In this document: positions 25,607 through 37,330 of the stretch, one piece after another
Layout: each line of letters opens with the position of its first letter
Numbering within the stretch: position 1 is the stretch's first letter
Assembly: GCA_905178155.1 (NCBI GenBank)
Contig: CAJINV010000001.1
Coordinates: 13,971,265 to 14,035,264 of the forward strand
Length of the DNA: 64,000 nt
Direction: 5' to 3'
Origin: Amoebophrya sp. A120
Taxonomy: Eukaryota > Sar > Dinophyceae > Syndiniales > Amoebophryaceae
Program-made: the position numbers and the translations under genes
Notes under the pieces: generated by a model
What the model was told of the DNA's origin: nothing
The model's database searches: none
Seen by the model: only the letters and a program-made list of their open reading frames with translations

Positions 25607-26563
25607 CTAGACTATGTCTATGTTGTCTTGCTGTCCTCGTGGTTCCTTCACCTTTGGCCGACCAGGACGACCAGGACGAGATGCTGCAGTAGATGACGGC
25701 CGACCAGGACGAGATGATGCACGTCGCCTCCGCGTCGGCGTCGCACCCTGCGACAGGCCCACTTCACTGACGCGTTGTAAAAACGGCTCCGCACCACTGG
25801 TCATGGTCCCTGAGGTATTTTGGGCCATTCCCATTGCACGCCCCGGCATCCGCAACTTTGGTTCTGGGGCTATACCGTTTCTTTCTCGCCCACACCCTGT
25901 AGCGCCGACATCAGGGTCCGTCGGCAAATTACTGAAAACCTCGTAGGCGGCATACACCGCCGCGCTGCCAACGACAGTACAGCAACAAAACAGGCCTGGC
26001 GTACACTTGCGGACCGGACGATTCCTCAAATAAGGATTAGGAGACGTGCAAATAAATTTTGCACCTGCATGGAAAGGGTCATTATTGTAGCTATCGCTAC
26101 TGGAGTTGGAACTGGAGCTCGAACTGCTACGGGGACTTCTTCCTGCCCCTGCGCGTGCTGCTGGTGTGCCTGCAGTAGTACCAAGTCCAGCGGCGTTCAG
26201 TGTTGCAGCCGTTAGCGCAGGCACAGCACCCGTGTGTGCGCGGCTGGAGCGAGCAGTAGCAGAGGAGTCAGCAGGGCAGGCGCATTCATGACCATGAGAA
26301 CAAGGAGCAGCAGCAGGAGCTCCATTATCTTGAGTTGCGGCACCAGAAGCATCATGTTGTTGGTGTTCGTCTTCGTGGTGCCGATGACCTGCCGGCTCCA
26401 TAGAATTTTCAGGTCCACGTCTTTCTCCATTCGTACTAGCTCCACCTCCTGCCCGAGCAACAGAAGCTTCAGCTTCCACGCCACCAAATGTAGCACCAGC
26501 AAAGCACTCCCCAGTGCTGCGAAGCAGACCCAACAAGAAGAAGTTTCTGACAGGAAGTACCAT
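25607..26563 (-). CDS. Hypothetical Ala/Ser-rich membrane protein, 318 residues, single exon
   Basis: Function not recognised. ATG at 26563. The N-terminus MVLPVRNFFLLGLLRSTGECF is hydrophobic and could be a signal peptide or anchor. Residues 30-165 are His-, Ala- and Ser-rich and probably disordered, with a nine-Ser run. A second hydrophobic segment (GLFCCCTVVGSAAVYAAYEVF, about 190-210) looks like a membrane span. The C-terminal tail repeats GRP units (ASSRPGRPSS, ASRPGRPGRPK), making it strongly basic, and the GRP units sit in a nearly repeated DNA segment (25650-25710). This suggests a short type II or two-span membrane protein with a basic cytosolic tail, but no family is assigned. Confidence 0.5.
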   Translation of the reverse strand: MVLPVRNFFLLGLLRSTGECFAGATFGGVEAEASVARAGGGASTNGERRGPENSMEPAGHRHHEDEHQQHDASGAATQDNGAPAAAPCSHGHECACPADSSATARSSRAHTGAVPALTAATLNAAGLGTTAGTPAARAGAGRSPRSSSSSSSNSSSDSYNNDPFHAGAKFICTSPNPYLRNRPVRKCTPGLFCCCTVVGSAAVYAAYEVFSNLPTDPDVGATGCGRERNGIAPEPKLRMPGRAMGMAQNTSGTMTSGAEPFLQRVSEVGLSQGATPTRRRRASSRPGRPSSTAASRPGRPGRPKVKEPRGQQDNIDIV

Positions 26564-27605
26564 GATTGATGATGATCAAATACACCCGCTATGATGCTAC
26601 TCAAGAAAGTCAAGGAAGAAGTATACAACGGACTAGAAAAATCATACAAATCCGACTTAATTTAAGCGAAGATAAACGGCTATGTTACTCGTAGGTGGCA
26701 CTTCACTTGAAGTTGAAAATAGAAGAGCTGTTACAGTCAGTTTGGATTCTCTATCTTGCTTTACTTGCTTCCGCTTCGTGTTTGTGTTGAAATTAAAGAG
26801 GATGTTCGTGTCTGTTAGCTGTTTTTAGTGATGCTTGTTCTTCCTTGATATCAATCGTTAGCCTCCTACAACTTTGTCGGAGAAGCTGAAACCTGTGAAA
26901 TCGATTGGGTTTGGGATTGCTGGTTTACGATGTGTTACGCATGATACCGCGGCTCCCGCTTACCCAAAAGGACAAACCGAAACATTGTCATCTGGGATCT
27001 CTAGTAGAACATACTGCGAGAATTGTGAACCAACTACACATTTCGGTTTGTTTCAGTTTCTTGTTGATCGCTGTTGAACGTAGTCAGATCTGTACTTTGA
27101 TGTCCTCGGACTAATCTGTCACACCGATTCAAGGGCCGCAAACCACACGCAAAGCGCGTGTGCACGTTTTTTGTTTCTGCCAGACCGAAAGTGTAACCCT
27201 ATTTCGGATGATCGCAGGACAGCATTTGTCTTGTCAATAAATTGTGAGTGTCTACTGGTATTGATCATGTGCATTCGCGTTTTTCACGATGTAGTTCTCC
27301 ATCTTCGTGTTCGAATCGATTTTCTTTGATGTTTTGCGGACAAAATTTTCCCTAATTGACCGCTCAACCAGAACCACGAGTATAAGCATAACAACGACTC
27401 GGACCACCGCTACATCGTCTGATCTTGGTTATTTTTCTGACAATCGAGTTGTCCTGAGTTGATTTTCGTATGTGCTTGCCGATTCTCCATCCCATCACAG
27501 CATGAGGATAGACACACGAGGAAGACAAAGAAACCTCTTTCGTTTTTTCCATAATTGTGTACTTATACATAATGTCATCATCTTCGTCTGACACACTCAG
27601 AGAAG
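26564..27605. other. Intergenic region, no gene seen
   Basis: Short frames only. A minus-strand frame at 27364-27621 overlaps the terminal exon of the 75-residue gene in another phase and is not supported. Confidence 0.45.
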
Positions 27606-27894
27606 TCAGCGCGAAGAACACGGGTTAAGTTTAGCAAGCTTCTGCCACTGCTCAAAGTTTATGCGACTCCGCGTCTGCAGATGCGCATGCGGCTTTACTT
27701 ACTTGCTGTCGTGATTCCTGTAATCGGTACCGGGCGTACGCGTAGTTCTGTCCCTGAGTCTGTCGTGTGACAAGTTCAAACACATTAATTTTCCTGAGGC
27801 GCCGCAAAGGCGGCCGCCTCATGAATCCTTCATGATCCCCGCAGCCTTTGTCACCAGCGAAAAGTATGGCCTTCTGTCGTGCGCCGGTGTCCAT
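27606..27894 (-). CDS. Small basic hypothetical protein, 75 residues, two exons
   Basis: ATG at 27894. Exon 27894-27703 ends before a textbook donor GTAAGT, and exon 27641-27606 follows GCAGTGGCAG; the join is in phase and ends at a TGA after NPCSSR. The protein is basic and helical in its second half (RRLRKINVFELVTRQTQG, YARYRLQESRQQ). The perfect donor, matching phase and clean composition support a real gene. I do not recognise the family. Confidence 0.55.
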
Positions 27895-28004
27895 CAGTTA
27901 AGTTATGATGTGCAGGTGGTGCGTAAAAGTTTTACCTCCTAGCCCTAGCCCCTAGTAGGCCGCGCCACTTGCCGGTATTGCTTTTCCCGAGGGCCGCACC
28001 AGGA

Positions 28005-28499
28005 TCACTTCCCTGTCGGACCAGAAGCTGCTTTATTCGGTGGTGTCGTGGGTGCTCTGTTTCCTCCGCGCGGTGTGAGAACGACGTTTTGCGTCATCTG
28101 GGCGTTTTTTCGCTTGTTTTCCTCCAGGACTCGCTGGCGCTCGATCTCGCCCTCCGACATGTCTTCGTCGTCGTCACTCTCCTCCTCGTCCTGCATCATA
28201 CCCCGGGCCATCATCTCCTTGATTTTCATCCCTTCATTGTAGTGCTTTTTTCTCGCGTCCAAAAAATCTTGCTTCTTTTTCTCCTCCTCCGTTTGCTCCA
28301 GGCTCAACGCGTTCAGCTTCGCCGCCAGCTGGTCAGTCTGTAGCGGAGCGTGCGACGTCGTCATGCTGGAGGACGAGGAGCTCCTGCCCTGGGGGGGCGC
28401 GTGGTACGGGGTTTTCGGTTCGTCAATTTTCATTCGGGTGCCGCGATCCTTGTCGTGCTCCGCGATGGTGTGCTCGTCCCATTTCACGCGGTCCGTCAT
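28005..28499 (-). CDS. PPP1R2: Protein phosphatase inhibitor 2 (IPP-2/Glc8 family)
   Basis: Inhibitor-2 binds and regulates the catalytic subunit of protein phosphatase 1. The 164-residue product starts at ATG 28499 in a single exon. Diagnostic segments: VKWDEHTIAEHDKDRG (residues 5-20) followed by MKIDEPKTPYH (23-33), the PP1-contact region with its phosphorylatable Thr, and RKKHYNEGMKIKEMMARG (about 83-100), the second PP1-binding helix. An acidic run (DEEESDDDEDMSEGE) follows, as in relatives. The N-terminal KGILK motif of animal and fungal members is missing: the protein begins right at the KWDE segment. Either this lineage lost it or an upstream exon was not recognised. Confidence 0.88.
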   Translation of the reverse strand: MTDRVKWDEHTIAEHDKDRGTRMKIDEPKTPYHAPPQGRSSSSSSMTTSHAPLQTDQLAAKLNALSLEQTEEEKKKQDFLDARKKHYNEGMKIKEMMARGMMQDEEESDDDEDMSEGEIERQRVLEENKRKNAQMTQNVVLTPRGGNRAPTTPPNKAASGPTGK

Positions 28500-29358
28500 G
28501 TTATAGTGTCGTGAAAAATTATAGCCCCAGAAGGTAAATCTAAATCTAAACCAAGAAAGGGCCCATAGGGCGGCAGCAGAGACAAAAAGGACAGAACTAC
28601 AACATCAAAAAAATAGGTCTTTATGGGCGGGAAGGGGATTTAAGTATGATATGAAGCTGATGGTGTGGTGTCCTCGTAATTCTAAAAAAATGAATTTCGT
28701 TACTACTTGCTGACATTGGAGGGAGGTTCCTGCGAGAAAAGGTTCAAGTGTACGACAGTATTGTTTTGTTGCACGTGAGAGAGCATCTCTTTGCTGATCT
28801 TTGCAAAACGGATCCAAATTTTTTCCCTTCTGTTGAATGGACACCATTTATTCCATCTCGGTGCGAAAGCGAATGCGATAGCGATTCTACGATCGTTTAG
28901 GATATCGCCGGTGTTACGACCAGACGACATCCATCTTGTAGATCACAACACGCTCATCCGCAACCACAACCAGGAGAACGACGCCAAAATTAGCTGGGTT
29001 CGTCCGCTCGACGCTCGTATGGTCATGGTCTTCCATGTTGCAGTAAAATCACAAGCGAACGCCTTGCAACATGTTCAGTTCATGTATCTAGGAAGTGCAT
29101 GTGCATCCATCACTATCTCATGACATAGTTGGTGGCGTGGCCAGCAGATCTTTGTTCATAGTCAAGCTCCCGCTGAGATCCTTTTCTTGGAAAGCAACCA
29201 GGAGAACAAGGGAGGCGAAGAGGATCGCGGCCCTTCTGTGCCATGCATGTTCGTACTGTCCCTGTGTCATAGTGGACGTGGAGGTCTGAGAGAAGATCTA
29301 CAACAGTGTCCTCACCAGCTACGACCCCCGCGCCCGCGGCTGGGTCTCTCACATACTC
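28500..29358. other. Stretch with weak open frames only
   Basis: Two minus-strand frames (28930-28703, 75 codons from an ATG; and an ATG at 29038 giving about 36 codons with a hydrophobic stretch) might be exons of a small gene, but no join or family is convincing. The rest appears non-coding. Confidence 0.35.
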
Positions 29359-31496
29359 TCATCCCGCATCAGGTTTGCGCTTTGCTTTTGCTGCCTTCAA
29401 CCGTTCCAGCTTCTCCTTGACAGTTTCTCCGTCTCTCGAAGCACTTCTGCCGGCTGGTGGCGGCCCCCCTGAAGGTGCCCGTGGATTGCTCGCGGTGCGT
29501 GACGCCCCGTTGGTTGTTCCCGCGGCGTTGCTCCCGCTTGCGCGCCCGCGCGCTGGCGCAGCGGAAGACGCGGCGGAGGCTTGCTCCGCTGCGCCTGCGG
29601 CGCTCTGTCCAGGAACACCCACAGAAGTCCCAGACGCAGGCCTTTCGGCCAGATTGCGAAAGAAATCAGCACGGGAATCACGAGAATTTGCTCGGACTTG
29701 TGACGAAGAACTACCTCCTTGGTTGTTCGAAGAGCCACCTGCTCCCCGATTCGCGCCCGTTGCGGAGCTGCTGCTTGCAGGCATTGCGGCGGAGGACGTC
29801 GTCCCGTAACTCGTGGCCTCTAGCTGACTTCCGTCTTTCCGCGAGGCCATGTCTCGCATCGTTCGCGCCAGGAACGCGTTGGCCGGCTCGGCGCGTAAGA
29901 CCGGCGGCAGCTGTTTGTCCGCCTGCGGAAAAAGAGCTGGCAACCGCTGCACCAACTCGCTGAACGGCCGTGCAAACTGGGCCGCGACGGTGTCGGCGGC
30001 ATCGTCCAGAAGACGCTGCTCGTCATCATAGCCGGCGGGGACAAGAATTTCATCGACTGATGTCGCGTCTACGGCCCCTTCGAACCTGGATCATAGTTGT
30101 AGTTTTCGAACTGCTGGAAACATCGAAAAAGGCAGAGTGCGTCATTGTTTTAGAGAAGAATCTTTCGCGAAAAAGAAGGATCTTGAGCACCTTGCCTTTA
30201 TATAGTCTTAGCATCTGAAGGAAATGCTGTTGCTGGCACTATCTGTGCAGAGGACGTTTCAGAAAAAAAATTGAGTGTAATCATTACTTCGTGTCGAAGA
30301 GGCGGTGGCCGATGTAGTCGTACAGCAGTGACGTGTTCTTTCGCTTTGCGACTTGGTGAAAGAAAAGCGACCCCCCGCACGCCAACATCGTTTTCCGTAA
30401 GTACAATGGCACAGCGTCCATCCAGCCGACGCACGATTTTTCCTTTGCAATGCCGGCCGCTAGGTCCGCTCGGCACACGACAAAAATCACGGGTATGCCG
30501 AGGTTGCGCGTCAGCGTCTCCAGCGCAGCTTTGCCTGTGTCTCGCCCGTTCGAGTTCTCGGCACCATTCTTGTCCTGCCTCTCGTTGCCGCTGCTTTCGC
30601 CGGTTACCTGGGCTTTTGCTCGCATGGCGCTTGTCGCGTCTGTGTCGCGAGCGTCCGCTGCAGTATCCGCAGACGAAGGACCAGTGCGGTATTTTGCGTA
30701 GGCTTTTTGAAGAAAGGTCTCCACGTTGCGCATGCCTTCCTCGGCAGAATCGGTTGACGCTACGCTTTGCAATACACCTTTGAGGACTGCAAGCTGCGAC
30801 TCGACCTGAGAAGAGCATTCAAGGGGTAGGTTACGCGCATGTTGCGAAACCCAAAAACTACTCCTGTTTCGCGTAGTTGCACTTCTTACTTTGCATGTAG
30901 AGGACATCAGCGAGGAGGATACAATTTGCTAAATTCATTGTGCGAGGACATCCCGTAAAACAAACGCCCAGAAGAACCTGTTCCATTAGCCCCCAGGGCT
31001 CCTCCAAATTTAGGCAAATCACAGCACAGAGTTTGCGCAGGTCCGAGACGTTTCGCCTGCGAAGCTGGGCCAGAAGGACTTCCTTGCGGGTCGGATCCGC
31101 CAAGAGCCAAACCGCGGCGTGGCCCCCTGCGTTTTTCCATTGCAAGTACGCGTAGTCGACGACCGAAGTTGCATCCAGGCGGTCCTCGGGAGGAAAGTCC
31201 GCAAGTTGATCCACTAAGTCCGCTGCGACTGCGGCCTCCCCGAGAATCAGCAGATCCGCATCTTGTCGGCGCAGTCTCTGGGCATTTTGCGCCTCGGCTA
31301 AGATGCTGCCCCACAAGGACGCGGATGCTGCCGTGGTGGAATTACTGTCCCCGGCGGCAACGGCTTTTGATGTGTCCCCAGCGGAATCGGGCATAGACTT
31401 CGATGACGTGCCTCTTGTCGTTGTGGCTGCTGCAATCTGTGGCGGTCGCCCCCGCGTGTTCGCAGTACGAGAAGAACTTCCGGAACGCGTAGCCAT
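29359..31496 (-). CDS. Cytoplasmic dynein light intermediate chain
   Basis: Subunit that links the dynein motor to cargo adaptors. ATG 31496; exons 31496-30978, 30805-30288 and 30085-29359 with GT-AG introns, 588 codons in phase. The match to DLIC proteins is collinear: ASLWGSILAEA then DLLILGE (residues 60-90), VICLNLEEPWGLMEQV (about 160-175, compare VVDMSKPWTALDSLQ), TRNLGIPVIFVVCRADL (the G-domain beta-strand and NKxD-like region), LYDYIGHRLFDTK and DEILVPAGYDDEQR (compare FIPAGWDNDKK). The C-terminal 150 residues are Ser/Ala/Gly-rich with a short basic coil at the end (VKEKLERLKAAKAKRK), the adaptor-binding tail. The P-loop is destroyed: GEAAVAADLV stands where animal DLIC has GEDGAGKTSL, so nucleotide binding is unlikely. 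Whether it serves cytoplasmic dynein 1 or 2 cannot be told. Confidence 0.85.
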
Positions 31497-32483
31497 GTTT
31501 GTATGCCATCAGCTTTCAGTGTTGCGCTTGGACAATAAACTGAAACTCAAATAAACATGAGCATTGTTCTTCACATCTGCACCGGCTTCTTCAGAACAGC
31601 TTACCGTGACGTCACTTCGGGTGTATCTATCGTTACATCAGTGCAAAAGATATTTTCAAGGGACTTCGCACACAAGTTGACAGGTCATTCGAGACCGTGT
31701 CGACGGGGATTTTTTTTCAGGAACAAATCAATGACGAGGATGATTATTACAGCAGCAACACGAACACCAGACCGAACCTGGGACGGATAATCAATCTCAA
31801 TGAGTTAACGGATCCGGATCGCATGTTGTAATAAATACGAGAGCTGCGCGTGCACTGAAGACGAAGTGGCTGGCCCTGGAACACTCGCGAGTGGCGTTGA
31901 AACGACACCGATATGCGACGACGCGAGGCACCCGAGGCGCTCCACCAGTAGAAGCTCTGGCGCATCGTTGTGGTGAGATGTTTTGTATTTTTTGCATGCG
32001 GAAAAAGGGAAAATCACAATCAGCGCTTCGAAAAAAAAAACAGCTCGTCATAACTCGAAGTCCTCGACCTCCAAGAACAAGTAAACCGCAAATAATACAT
32101 AGCATATCAAGTTGACGTCTCAGCTGACGAGCTAGTTTTCGTTTCCTCAGAAACATAAGTAAGTTGGATATGGATACATAGAAAAAAAGCTCTCCTACGT
32201 GGAATGCAGCCTTTCGGCGCGTTATTTGTTCTTGTTCATCTGACAACTAGAACTACCGAGAAAGAACATTTTGAAAAAAGACAACGACTAGTCTGAGCAT
32301 TTCCTCCGTGTCTGGGGCTTCAACTCGGGCACTAGCTTGCTTGTGACAAGAGGGAAGGGAAAGCTACTCAGTGCCAGAAGTATTTTCGTGAGATCGGCTG
32401 CGGAATGGAGACTTCTGACCGCGGTCGTGTAATATCGCTGCAAATGCCGACGTCAGGCGATCCGTTGCCGTTGTCTTGTCGTT
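31497..32483. other. Intergenic region, no gene seen
   Basis: A minus-strand frame at 31797-32246 lacks an ATG and has no gene-like composition. Nothing else is supported. Confidence 0.45.
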
Positions 32484-33938
32484 TTACATTTCCGTCGATA
32501 GGCCGTGCGAGGCGTCGCGACGCGAAAAGATGTACTGCTGCAGCTCCTTGATGTCGTCCGGAAGCTCCGGGAATTTCGTCTATGCATAGAGAGTCGCTCC
32601 GTCGCCAGCAAACGCAAGACAGGACTTTGTAGTAGCGCCCTTTACTTGTGGTATTGGGCGCTGTTCTTGATCATGTTCATTTTGCGATACTTGCATGCAT
32701 GCGCCATACTTTACATTTACACATGCAGGCTTGGTCAGAGAGCAGCTCGCTCCCAGCATTAACGAAAAGCGCAAATTGGAAAACTGGGAAAAGAGCGGCA
32801 ACGACAAGCGTGACACGAAGCGCCACGCCTCGTAGTAATCTATTACCTTGCTCAATGAAGGCGGGGACTTCTACAATCATGGTCATAGGTTCACGAGGAA
32901 CACCGCAAACATGTAGCACCGGTCCGCCGCCACGGTTTCCTCCGGCAACTCGGACCACCACGGGAGATTCTTCGCGGCCGCCTCCAGATCCTCACCGTAC
33001 CACTTGAGGGAGATGAATGCTTGGACAACCGCTTCTTGTTGCGGCATCGGGTGACGGAGGACATTGTCGATCATCCGGATAAAGTCAGCGGGATCACCGC
33101 CGAAACAGGCCAGCTCATCTTCTGTTTTCGTGCCGGGGTCTTTTCCGTTTCTTCGGAGTCTATTGGTTTCGTGCCGCGTGTTGTTGTCTCGGATGATGAG
33201 CGCCACCTTTTCCCAGGTGGCAGCCGGTGCCAAATCTTTCGGATTGGCGAGCATATCGGGCCTGTATTCGGCTAAGTCGCTGCTCGGTCGTCGTTGTCGT
33301 AAGGAAGAGGATGCGGTTGCAGATGTGCTGCTATCTTCTTCTCGCGGCAAGCTCCCGTTTCTGAAAGGCGGCTTCGTTAGATTGCTGTACTTCGTAAATT
33401 TCATGTCTATCCAATTTTGGAGCTCGCTGTAAAAGGGAGAAGGAGCTGCTCGCTATCGCTTCTTGTTTCTTCTCAGCTATCGTTTTGCATTCTAAAAAAT
33501 CGCATTTTGTGTACTGTGATGTGGTGACAAACTAGCACTGCAATAAACTTCAAGAACTTACTGTGTTTCTGAAGCAAAAGTGACCTCCTCCTCCTTCATC
33601 TCATATTTCTTAGTATGTCTTTGTCCGAAACTGAAGTAAAAGATGAAGCATGGTTTTCACGACGGAAGGATGACCACTTTTGTAAGCACGCCTGCAAGAA
33701 GATGAAGGTGACACTGATGACAAAGATTGCAGCTGTGCTAGATTTTGAAAATTAAGCGAGCACTCCATCACAGGATATTTTTCGTCCTTCCAGTTCTTCC
33801 CGTCTTCGTTTAGCCACTGCACCAAATTCATGAGCGACGCTCCGACGGCGTGTTGCCTTGATTGCTGCAATAATTCGATCCTTCGACTCTTCGTCGGCGT
33901 ATCCTCCATCTCCGCATAATTCAACGAAGACAACATCT
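32484..33938 (-). CDS. Hypothetical protein, at least three exons
   Basis: Family not recognised. Exon 33426-32904 and terminal exon 32579-32484 join through a GT-AG intron (GTGTTC...ATGCATAG) in phase, giving YMFA followed by TKFPELPDDIKELQQYIFSR and a TAA stop. The first exon starts at about ATG 33938 (MLSSLNYAEMEDTPTKSRR) and contains SLMNLVQWLNEDGKNWKDEK; its donor is not resolved. The middle exon has a Ser/Thr-rich linker and then a helical region with conserved-looking WEKVALIIRDN, PADFIRMIDNVL and WYGEDLEAAAKNLPWW. Exact excision of 33764-33405, which has TATCC...GGATA ends, would join DEK to DMKFTKY in frame, but no 5-bp duplication flanks it, so I leave that junction open. Confidence 0.5.
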
Positions 33939-34071
33939 TTTTTTGGCTGCGGCGAATACGCGAAGCGAATTTTCTATCAAGTGCAATAACAAACCAAGAC
34001 GAAATAAAAAAAGTAAGCAGACCGACGACACAACGCGTTTTTTCAAAACAAGCTTTATCTCTTGTACTCAA

Positions 34072-34755
34072 GCTCGTTGGGTGCTCAGTAGGCTAGGGAC
34101 GGACATTGAAGTACCAGAAGACATTCTCATACTCTCTCGGAAAAGTACTACATTCAAGAAACCTATGCAGATGCACATCGGCAGAGAGAGAAAGAGTCTC
34201 ACTGCGGATCCGGAACTCACAGACAGAGTGTGGGCACATCTTCGAGGGCGGAACATTATCAGAAGCAAGACGCAGTCGTCGCGCGCGTCGCACCTTTCAT
34301 CCAGGTGCGTCCGCATTTTCGCCGCCCGCGCAGCAAAAAGAAACGAGCTCAGTGTTCAAACAAGAGGGTGTTTATTCAAGTACAAGTAGCGCACCCTACA
34401 AAGCATACTTAAATGTGCAGAATCAGAACGAAAGCAGTTGCCAGCAGACAACAGGCAAAGTGTCTGCAAAAACTGCGACAAGAGTGCAACGATTGGGCGG
34501 CTACGTCGGTCGCGACTGAAATGCCGCGCGCCGTGCTCCGTCACTTCATGATGCACTCGACAATTCTCCGGCGCTTCGCGGAATCCGGTCCGTCTTAAGT
34601 TGATCATTCACGTCAGTGTCTGTCCTTGTTCAATCCCGCCCTCGAGGATTGCATGCGCGAGTGACGGACACAGTAGACAAAGCAGAGCAAGTAAACTCCC
34701 CCTGAGAGGGTACTTATAGATACTTCCCGACGCTCGCGCTCCTGCTAGTAACCGC
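34072..34755. other. Intergenic stretch, no gene seen
   Basis: Plus-strand frames at 34106-34519 and minus-strand frames at 34356-34607 are without recognisable features. Nothing else noted. Confidence 0.4.
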
Positions 34756-36762
34756 TCATGCTCTCCGCATGCGTTGGAAATCACCCGAGGAGGATCCCTC
34801 CTCCTGCCGTCCGGATGACCTGGAAGGTCCTTGAAGCAGGTACGAAACATCCTCGATAAACTGTGGGAAATGGTGCTCGAGGGCGCAGTAGAACAGCACG
34901 GCCTTGCGGTCGGGGTACGATTTGACGATCCAGAAAAGAAAACTCCTTTCGAGGTGCTCGAAGTAGTCATCCAGCGTTTCTTCTGGCACATCCGGAATGT
35001 CGGACCCCACAAGCAACATGCCGAGGACATCAGCCACGAACATCAGCAGCCCGAAGACGTTCTCTTCGTAAGCTGCAGAGAAAAAAGGCCGAGGGAGGTA
35101 CTCACACCCTTTCCAATTTTGATACAGGCTGTATCGCTGTGGGTGCATCTGCACGATGGGGCGAAGACGGGTAGGAGCATGCGCAGCTTGGTCTCGAGCC
35201 GTGTCGTCCTGAACACCACCTCCCTGTCCGCCCAGACGACTGGGCGATCGTGCAATTTCAGCTGGCGGAAAGCGAGGGTCCGCTAGCTCTTCGGAAGCGC
35301 TGAGGCGGTCATAAATTTTGTGCCGAAGCGTCAGAATCCGAATTGAAGCAAAGAAGCGCGATTGAACAGGACCGTCTCTCTTTCCCTCTTGCGCTGCTGA
35401 TCGCAAAACCTGAAACGCGCGGCGAGCGTCGATGCTGGGCGTGTGTCCGCGTTGGCACAATTCGCCTAGCTTGAAACGAAACAAATCATGCGGCGTCCAC
35501 CCATCGCGGTTCATCCAATCAATAGACTCAGGTTCGCGCTGGAGGTGTGCCCGGACGCTTTCTGTGATAGGTTCGGAAAGATGTTGCAGCGTATTCGTAT
35601 CTGACGGTATGAACGTATTCGTGGACTCAACATTCTGCATATCACTTTGAGATGAAGCTGTCAGCTGCTCCGGGTTCAGAGAATCCACATATGCATGCAG
35701 AGCTGTGTAGCCGGTGCCGGGAGCAACATGAAAGCGAGGTTCTTGCCAACGGTGCAGAAGGATTTGCTGCAGGCGGCGAAGAGACTCTGTGTTGCTAAAG
35801 CGGCGCGCGTGTCCGGACCCTGGCGCTGGGGTCACGCGTTCTTTCGCGTTCTCCAAGACGAGTCGCGCAGCGCATTCCGCCAGGTCTTCGCCACCTTGCA
35901 AAGCACAATGAAGGCTGTGATGTGAAAGTTTACACACGAAAACTCGCTCTGATTGCAGCCAATATAAAAAGCGCAGCAAACCGGCCGGGCTCATTGGGTG
36001 AGGTCGGTTCGGAGGTGCATCGTGAATTAGCCACGTGTCCAACACTTTTTCGCGCAGTGCTTGTGGCATGTCAGAAGACCACTGATTCCAGTGCGCCGCA
36101 ACACGGTTAACGAAGCATTGCCAAGCGGTCGAGTAGGCAGTTCGCGTGCCTAGCGGCTCTGCGAGGTCTCGCAGCACCGACGCAATAGGCAGGACCATAC
36201 TGCCGCTGCCATCCGGGTCCGGCAACATATTCGCTAACTGGCCGTCTTCGCGAACCACCGCTAGCCCTGGAGGCCCTGGGCCAGCGGCTTGAAAATTTTC
36301 AGGATGCGAGCCTTCATCTGCTCCAGTGGGCGGCGGCGGACGAGGACCCTCACTCAAAATGCCCGGGAACCGGATGGCCTCACCAGATTGTAAGTGGGCA
36401 ACGTCAACATCTGCGATGACGTGCGGCTCTGGCGAGTTCACAATGTCCATCGGCTGGGAGTCCTGGACGGGGGAAAAAGCACCAGACTGCGACGACTGGA
36501 ATTCCTGCTGTGACTGTGAGCAAGGGGCTTGAGTGCTGACTTGACTTTCGTGAAAAACACTTTCCCCACAGCTGAGTCTACTAGTTGTACCTGCTGTTGC
36601 AGCAGCGTCGTCTGGCCCTGGGGCACTATTCCAAGGAGGATTCATGGCGCCGTCTGGCCCTGGGGCACTATTCCAAAGAGGAAATGCAGGAAACGACGAG
36701 CCTCGGTTCGCGTTCGGTCCAGCTGTTTGCCCCGAACCTCCAGACTGACAATCACTGTCCAT
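34756..36762 (-). CDS. Hypothetical protein, about 660 residues
   Basis: Function not recognised. ATG 36762 (MDSDCQSGGSGQTAG). The N-terminal 200 residues are Gly/Pro/Ser-rich with a duplicated WNSAPGPD unit, reflecting a 44-bp DNA repeat (about 36611-36680). From about residue 205 an all-helical segment begins (TAYSTAWQCFVNRVAAHWNQW, SPAGLLRFLYWLQSE), ordered to about 330. The C-terminal region has LGELCQRG, a stretch ending PIVQMHPQRYSLYQNWKG, then VFGLLMFVADVLGMLLVG and YFEHLERSFLFWIVKSYPDRK. A 33-base GT-AG intron (GTGAGT...CTCTGCAG, about 35105-35073) may interrupt the last part; removing or keeping it both preserve frame. The helical segment is superficially like the core-binding domain of tyrosine recombinases, but no catalytic domain follows, so I do not claim this. 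Confidence 0.5.
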   Translation of the reverse strand: MDSDCQSGGSGQTAGPNANRGSSFPAFPLWNSAPGPDGAMNPPWNSAPGPDDAAATAGTTSRLSCGESVFHESQVSTQAPCSQSQQEFQSSQSGAFSPVQDSQPMDIVNSPEPHVIADVDVAHLQSGEAIRFPGILSEGPRPPPPTGADEGSHPENFQAAGPGPPGLAVVREDGQLANMLPDPDGSGSMVLPIASVLRDLAEPLGTRTAYSTAWQCFVNRVAAHWNQWSSDMPQALREKVLDTWLIHDAPPNRPHPMSPAGLLRFLYWLQSERVFVCKLSHHSLHCALQGGEDLAECAARLVLENAKERVTPAPGSGHARRFSNTESLRRLQQILLHRWQEPRFHVAPGTGYTALHAYVDSLNPEQLTASSQSDMQNVESTNTFIPSDTNTLQHLSEPITESVRAHLQREPESIDWMNRDGWTPHDLFRFKLGELCQRGHTPSIDARRAFQVLRSAAQEGKRDGPVQSRFFASIRILTLRHKIYDRLSASEELADPRFPPAEIARSPSRLGGQGGGVQDDTARDQAAHAPTRLRPIVQMHPQRYSLYQNWKGCEYLPRPFFSAAYEENVFGLLMFVADVLGMLLVGSDIPDVPEETLDDYFEHLERSFLFWIVKSYPDRKAVLFYCALEHHFPQFIEDVSYLLQGPSRSSGRQEEGSSSGDFQRMRRA

Positions 36763-37330
36763 GTTGTTTTTGGTAAGTGCCACAGCTGTTCACAGAGATC
36801 TACTTCGATCGCTGCGGACTTTACTTAAGTACTATGCTAGTACGACCATCCGCGTCAGTTTTACGTCTTGATGCGGAAAAACATGGTGGATGTATAAAGC
36901 AGCACACTGCAACAAGACCGACTACAACGTGTCGAGCCAGCTTGCAGCGTCCGGGAACATCACCATAAGGCCTCATCTTCTGCCCGCTAATTCTATGCGG
37001 CAGCTATTAGCCTTCGCCTTGACGTTCTGATCTGTTCTTGTCTGACTGTTGATATAATATCTTCCATGTGCAAAAAAAAGACTGCTTGGCGCTTTTCAGG
37101 CCAGATCTGTTCATTTGTCATCGGTCATGCGATGAGTCTGATTTTTGCGTAGATTATTCCATCCATCCTTTCCTTTCTATGAAACTAGCCTTTGCGCTTC
37201 TTAGGAAAGTGTAAGCTTTTGCGTATTTGCGTATACTAAAATCGAAGAAGATCTTCACGAAGACCTAGCCTCGTCAGTTTTTAGTCTAGAAAAAGAACTC
37301 GTCGAGAAATCTTCAGCGAACTACCGTTAC
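36763..37330. other. Intergenic stretch, no gene seen
   Basis: A/T-rich spacer between the 3' end of CFAP52 and the upstream region of the previous gene; no repeat or RNA gene recognised. Confidence 0.45.
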